Shown piece after piece: positions 6,328 through 9,069 of a DNA stretch of 9,069 bases. The notes below the pieces were generated by a model, which saw nothing but the letters and a program-made list of their open reading frames with translations, did not search any database and had not been told where the DNA came from. The DNA is taken from assembly GCA_012839145.1 (NCBI GenBank), contig DUNY01000042.1, forward strand, positions 1 to 9,069, given 5' to 3'. The stretch comes from Thermoanaerobacterales bacterium (GTDB taxonomy: Bacteria; Bacillota; Thermosediminibacteria; Thermosediminibacterales; Tepidanaerobacteraceae). Numbering within the stretch: the first letter of the stretch is position 1; every line of letters starts with the position of its first letter. A program made the translations under genes and the position numbers.

Positions 6328-6639
6328 CTACCCTTCTATTTTTTCAATTTGAATTTCAGTAAAAGGTTGACGGTGGCCTTGTTTCCTACGGTAATTTTTC
6401 TTGGGCTTGTACTTAAAAACGATGATCTTGTCTCCCTTACCATGCTGAAGTACCTTTGCCTTCACTTTTGAACCTTCAAGCCATGGCTTTCCTACTTTGA
6501 GTCCATCATCTTTTGACAAAGCCAGAACTTTATCAAGTTCAATCATCTCTCCTACATCTGCCGGAAGTTTTTCCACCCGAAGTACATCGCCTTCGGATAC
6601 ACAATACTGTTTACCGCCGGTCTCAATAATTGCGTACAT
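6328..6639 (-). CDS. rplU: Ribosomal protein L21 (bL21)
   Basis: L21 binds 23S rRNA and is part of the 50S subunit. The 103-residue length is standard. Recognisable blocks are the N-terminal [34 protein letters not shown] (about 75-94), which is the basic rRNA-binding signature, and the short C-terminal IQIEKIEG. The start is ATG at 6639, after AAGGAGG (6656-6650) with a 10-nt gap. It is the first gene of rplU-prp-rpmA, the standard Firmicutes cluster, and has its own strong promoter and a structured leader. Confidence 0.98.
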   Translation of the reverse strand: MYAIIETGGKQYCVSEGDVLRVEKLPADVGEMIELDKVLALSKDDGLKVGKPWLEGSKVKAKVLQHGKGDKIIVFKYKPKKNYRRKQGHRQPFTEIQIEKIEG

Positions 6640-6649
6640 AATCTATTCT

Positions 6650-6726
6650 CCTCCTTCTTCTCGCCGGAATCTAGGTAATTTGTTTTTAAAACCCGTTCCG
6701 TGCGGTGGCCGGCGTCTGCAACCACC
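6650..6726 (-). promoter_or_regulatory. Structured rplU leader (L21-leader-like), possible pseudoknot
   Basis: The 5' untranslated region begins a few bases after the -10 box. GGTGG (6726-6722) pairs with CCACC (6708-6704) around a 13-nt loop. The last six loop bases, CGCCGG (6714-6709), are complementary to CCGGCG (6667-6662), which lies 5 nt before the Shine-Dalgarno AAGGAGG (6656-6650). Together they could form an H-type pseudoknot next to the ribosome binding site. A conserved L21 leader motif upstream of rplU is known in Firmicutes and is thought to mediate autoregulation by L21. The assignment here rests on position and on these helices. Confidence 0.65.
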
Positions 6727-6732
6727 TATGCT

Positions 6733-6762
6733 ATTTTAGCACATGAAAACCTTCACTGTCAA
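6733..6762 (-). promoter_or_regulatory. Strong sigma-A promoter for rplU-prp-rpmA
   Basis: A perfect TTGACA (6762-6757) and TAAAAT (6738-6733) lie 18 nt apart, with TGC directly before the -10 forming an extended -10 element. Transcription should begin near 6726, at the first helix of the rplU leader. No terminator is visible between the upstream hypothetical gene (stop at 6790) and this promoter. Confidence 0.88.
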
Positions 6763-6789
6763 CGGGATTTGATATCTTATAATTCTGTC

Positions 6790-7230
6790 TCATTTCTCGG
6801 GAAAGCTCCAAATTAAAGGCTTTAATGGCTGCTTGATCTCTTTATTTCTCAAAGCCACTGCTTCCTTAAAATTGATGATGTTATCCCTTAGTTCCGATAT
6901 TTCTATGTTTTTTTGCTTGAAAGCCAGGTCGATTTGTTCAAACTCAGTATCATTTTCTCCGGATTTATTCTTCACATTCTTATCTATAGTCAGTTCATTC
7001 GCATCGGCAATTTCTAAAATAATATCTTTATTACTTTTAGATGAAACCGGTTTGAGAGTTTGTTTCATTTGGTAATCCCTTTTTCTGGGCTTTTCGGCCA
7101 GTTGCTGTATTCCATTTTTACCGTCAATGAAAATCGCAAGCCCTAATACATTAGCCATGAGTAATAGGTAAGCCATTGAAGCAGTCGTTTGATTCCCCGA
7201 GCTTGAAAAAAAATCCCTTATATCGGCCAT
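6790..7230 (-). CDS. Unrecognised small protein, one membrane segment and a coiled-coil tail
   Basis: I do not recognise this 146-residue protein. It begins MADIRDFFSSSGNQTTAS, followed by a hydrophobic segment (about 19-35, MAYLLLMANVLGLAIFI). A basic stretch follows (KPRKRDYQMKQ, about 47-57), then a long charged Lys/Asn/Glu-rich region. The part around residues 100-133 (EQIDLAFKQKNIEISELRD) looks like a coiled coil. A single-pass protein with a large soluble tail fits; a basic stretch after the segment would favour a cytoplasmic tail, but that is inference. The start is ATG at 7230, 7 nt after a GGGGGG run (7243-7238) acting as the binding site. A GTG 15 nt further up overlaps that run. 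It lies between ypeB and rplU in the same direction, so co-expression with ypeB is possible but unproven. No cysteines or enzyme motifs are visible. Confidence 0.75.
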   Translation of the reverse strand: MADIRDFFSSSGNQTTASMAYLLLMANVLGLAIFIDGKNGIQQLAEKPRKRDYQMKQTLKPVSSKSNKDIILEIADANELTIDKNVKNKSGENDTEFEQIDLAFKQKNIEISELRDNIINFKEAVALRNKEIKQPLKPLIWSFPEK

Positions 7231-7314
7231 GATAATTCCCCCCACAGCAATTCTCTTTTTTTGTCACCTTGTATATATATTATGCCGGTAATGTTTTATT
7301 TGCCACAAATATTT

Positions 7315-7378
7315 ATTTTGGTAGAAAGTAACTCCGGTGAACATAACGGCACCTCAGAAGAATTTTCTACACCAAAAT
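7315..7378. repeat. Long interrupted inverted repeat after ypeB
   Basis: ATTTTGGTAGAAA (7315-7327) and TTTCTACACCAAAAT (7364-7378) pair over 13 bp with a 2-nt bulge. An inner GGTG (7336-7339) / CACC (7350-7353) pairing adds a second helix. No U-run follows the stem closely in the ypeB direction, so it is not a classical terminator. The bases GGCACCTCAGA (7348-7358) are the exact complement of TCTGAGGTGCC in repeat unit A (303-313), hinting at a relationship. The rest of the 191-nt gap is AT-rich with no clear promoter. Confidence 0.6.
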
Positions 7379-7421
7379 CAAATATTAATAGTCGAATTAT
7401 TACTTAAAACCTCCATTTTGC

Positions 7422-8768
7422 TTACATTGTCATGGTGCCTTTATCGGTTTCAACCACTTTTAATATCCGCTCTTCATTGCCGTTTTCCGCATTGATATAA
7501 ATAAAATAACGATCGGAATTCAACCTAGCATCTACTTCATAACAAAGTTTTTCTCTCAGTGCTTCATCGGGTATCAAGGTCATGCGGATTCTCTCAACTC
7601 TTAAATTCTTATTTAAACTTTTTCTAACATCTTTTTCGGTAATTGAGGGCTCAGGTAGATCCCGATCGGTATGCGATGTTAAATATGCCAAAGTATTGAG
7701 TCCTACAATTTCTCCAGTATCCAAAGCCACCTCAACTTTGATGAAATCCGGGTACAATAGCACACCACCGTCTTTAGGTACAAAGGTCACCGTTATAGTG
7801 TTGTTTTCTCTGAGGGAACCAGTTGGTTCCATGTTAGTGTAATCAATAGATTCAAGGTAGCTTTTAGCTTTGTCCAGTGCTTGTTTTATTGCGATTTTAG
7901 GACTATCAATTTTTCTGGTGTTTAAAAACCATATCACATGACCACCTATTTCGCTTACATCCATGATTATATTAGGTGTGTTTTCTCCGGGCCTGGTAAG
8001 CTCAATGGTATAGGCAGGAATGCTTCCTTTTGTTCTTCCGACTACATTGGACTTAAAGTCTCCTTTTACCACCTTACCAATAAATTTCCCAGCGATATCA
8101 ACAGCTTTACTTTCATTTATACGTTCACCGGATACTGCTCTTGGAGTGACTTTTTCCACATGGTCGGAAAAAGGACCGTCATAAGTTATTGTAGGTGCTT
8201 CTTTTTTAAGCTTTTGGTCGATGGTTTCCAAGCTATCCGCCATACCTTTTACTTTCTTTACAGAAATCAAGCGGTCTGGTTTATCTCCCCATCTTATTTT
8301 ACCAGCGGATATATCATCTTGTAATCGTCGGAGGTCTTTATTTAAACTTTGAATGTTTTTCCTGAATTGTGTTATCTTGGCCCAATCGTCATCCGTTATG
8401 TCTTGTTTTTTTACCAGCTTATCGGCAATTCTATAAGAAAAATCGCCTAATTGAGCAAAGAATTTTTGCATATTTGTCATATCCCTGTCACCAAGCGGCA
8501 TGGTTGAAAGACTACCCCTTGCTCCTTCAGCTTGATGCCAAATTGTGGTCAGCATCATAATCCTCTGTTCATCTGAAGATGTTACCTCACTTTTTGAAAT
8601 TAAAAGATTGAGATTGTTGACCTGCTCAAGCAAATTGTAAAACCCACGTTGATAAGATGCTTCCAAAGCGTTTTCCGCTGAAAGTGCCCTGTTGGATACG
8701 GACCAGTAAGCAAAAACAAGGCCACCAAGCACTAAAAGACTAGCTAGCCATATATATGATTTTTTCAA
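7422..8768 (-). CDS. ypeB: Germination protein YpeB
   Basis: YpeB is deposited in the spore and is needed to place or stabilise the cortex-lytic enzyme SleB, with which it is encoded. The 448-residue protein is of normal length. It has an N-terminal membrane or signal-anchor segment (about 6-23) and a helical N-terminal domain (about 30-190). The family-diagnostic YDGPFSDH is at 196-203. PepSY-like repeats make up the C-terminal part, ending in a YEVDARLNSDRYFIYINAENG-type strand pattern. The start is TTG at 8768, 7 nt after GGAGGG (8781-8776). It follows the sleB stop by 17 nt, as in the sleB-ypeB operon of Bacillus, which is sigma-G controlled; the promoter lies outside this window. Identity is secure. 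Confidence 0.96.
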   Translation of the reverse strand: MKKSYIWLASLLVLGGLVFAYWSVSNRALSAENALEASYQRGFYNLLEQVNNLNLLISKSEVTSSDEQRIMMLTTIWHQAEGARGSLSTMPLGDRDMTNMQKFFAQLGDFSYRIADKLVKKQDITDDDWAKITQFRKNIQSLNKDLRRLQDDISAGKIRWGDKPDRLISVKKVKGMADSLETIDQKLKKEAPTITYDGPFSDHVEKVTPRAVSGERINESKAVDIAGKFIGKVVKGDFKSNVVGRTKGSIPAYTIELTRPGENTPNIIMDVSEIGGHVIWFLNTRKIDSPKIAIKQALDKAKSYLESIDYTNMEPTGSLRENNTITVTFVPKDGGVLLYPDFIKVEVALDTGEIVGLNTLAYLTSHTDRDLPEPSITEKDVRKSLNKNLRVERIRMTLIPDEALREKLCYEVDARLNSDRYFIYINAENGNEERILKVVETDKGTMTM

Positions 8769-8785
8769 CTTTTATCCCTCCAAGA

Positions 8786-9069
8786 TTATTTTGCAAATAC
8801 ATGCTGACCTATTTGTGTCACTATTGATCGAGACCAAATCCATGAACTCACCGGTTTATAAGGGTTCCAAAAAAATATACATCCGTAAGTCGGGTCCCAT
8901 CCGTCCATGGCTTGCCGAGCAGCATCAAAATTACTTCTTGATGGATATCTTGACCATATCAGTCCATTACTGACCGATTCAAAAGCTCCTGGTTGGTAGA
9001 CCACATCGGCTATCGTCGGTGGGAATTTTGCATTTTTTGAGCGATTTAAAATAACGGCTGCTACACCTA
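8786..9069 (-). CDS. sleB: Spore cortex-lytic enzyme SleB, C-terminal part (runs off the window)
   Basis: SleB is a lytic transglycosylase that degrades cortex peptidoglycan containing muramic-delta-lactam during germination. About 94 C-terminal residues are present. They include VAAVILNRSKN, VVYQPGAFESV, AMDGWDPTYG, FFWNPYKPVSSWIWSR and the terminal IGQHVFAK, which together match the Hydrolase_2 (SleB) catalytic domain. The catalytic glutamate lies further towards the N-terminus, outside the window, so activity cannot be judged. The reading frame is open to the window edge. An ATG-like start near 9004 would be internal, since the frame continues through it with conserved sequence. Upstream gene of sleB-ypeB. 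Confidence 0.95.
   Translation of the reverse strand, partial: GVAAVILNRSKNAKFPPTIADVVYQPGAFESVSNGLIWSRYPSRSNFDAARQAMDGWDPTYGCIFFWNPYKPVSSWIWSRSIVTQIGQHVFAK

Noticed and set aside
7276..7284. CATAATATA on the minus strand as a sigma-E or sigma-K -10 box for the hypothetical gene
   Set aside because: No matching -35 at the right distance, and the region is AT-rich.
7938..8324. Plus-strand ORF of 128 codons
   Set aside because: Antisense to ypeB, which is a well supported full-length family member.
8786..9004. Short stand-alone ORF starting at 9004
   Set aside because: The frame is open to the window edge with conserved SleB sequence, so this is the 3' end of sleB.

Overview
The window looks like a chromosomal segment of a spore-forming, moderately AT-rich Firmicute, most likely a Clostridia-class anaerobe. 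The evidence is the spore germination pair sleB-ypeB, the Firmicutes-type L27 with a cleavable N-terminus beside its protease gene prp, a Spo0B-like gene in the Bacillus-style position between rpmA and obg, and a T-box leader. I cannot name the genus. Every gene is read from the minus strand, so transcription runs from high to low coordinates.

Layout in transcription order. (1) 9069-7422: the 3' part of sleB, then ypeB, a germination operon whose promoter lies outside the window. (2) 7421-6790: a gap with a long interrupted hairpin, then an unrecognised small membrane protein gene. (3) 6762-5690: a strong promoter, a structured leader resembling the L21 leader class, then rplU-prp-rpmA, closed by a compact terminator that overlaps the rpmA stop codon. 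(4) 5689-3510: a membrane-anchored Spo0B-like phosphotransferase gene, a possible 31-codon ORF, and obgE. (5) 3478-616: an extended -10 promoter, then nadD-yqeK-LCP-rsfS with overlapping or tightly spaced genes. (6) 662-1: a consensus promoter inside the 3' end of rsfS, a leucine T-box leader with its terminator, about 200 nt holding REP-like hairpins, and the 5' end of leuS.

The genes work together as a ribosome, translation, NAD and sporulation block. L21 and L27 are ribosomal proteins; Prp trims L27; Obg supports 50S maturation; RsfS silences ribosomes; LeuRS charges tRNA-Leu under T-box control; NadD makes NAD precursor; YqeK is an Ap4A hydrolase-type HD protein; the LCP protein attaches polymers to the wall. 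The Spo0B-like protein, SleB and YpeB link the block to sporulation and germination.

Most of the window is conserved housekeeping synteny and I see no convincing new defence or mobile system. The parts worth a second look are the tandem REP-like hairpins in the leuS leader and a possible relative near 7350, the membrane-tethered Spo0B-like protein with an in-frame ORF after its stop, the possible rplU leader pseudoknot, the unrecognised 146-residue protein, and the frequent use of UUG start codons.
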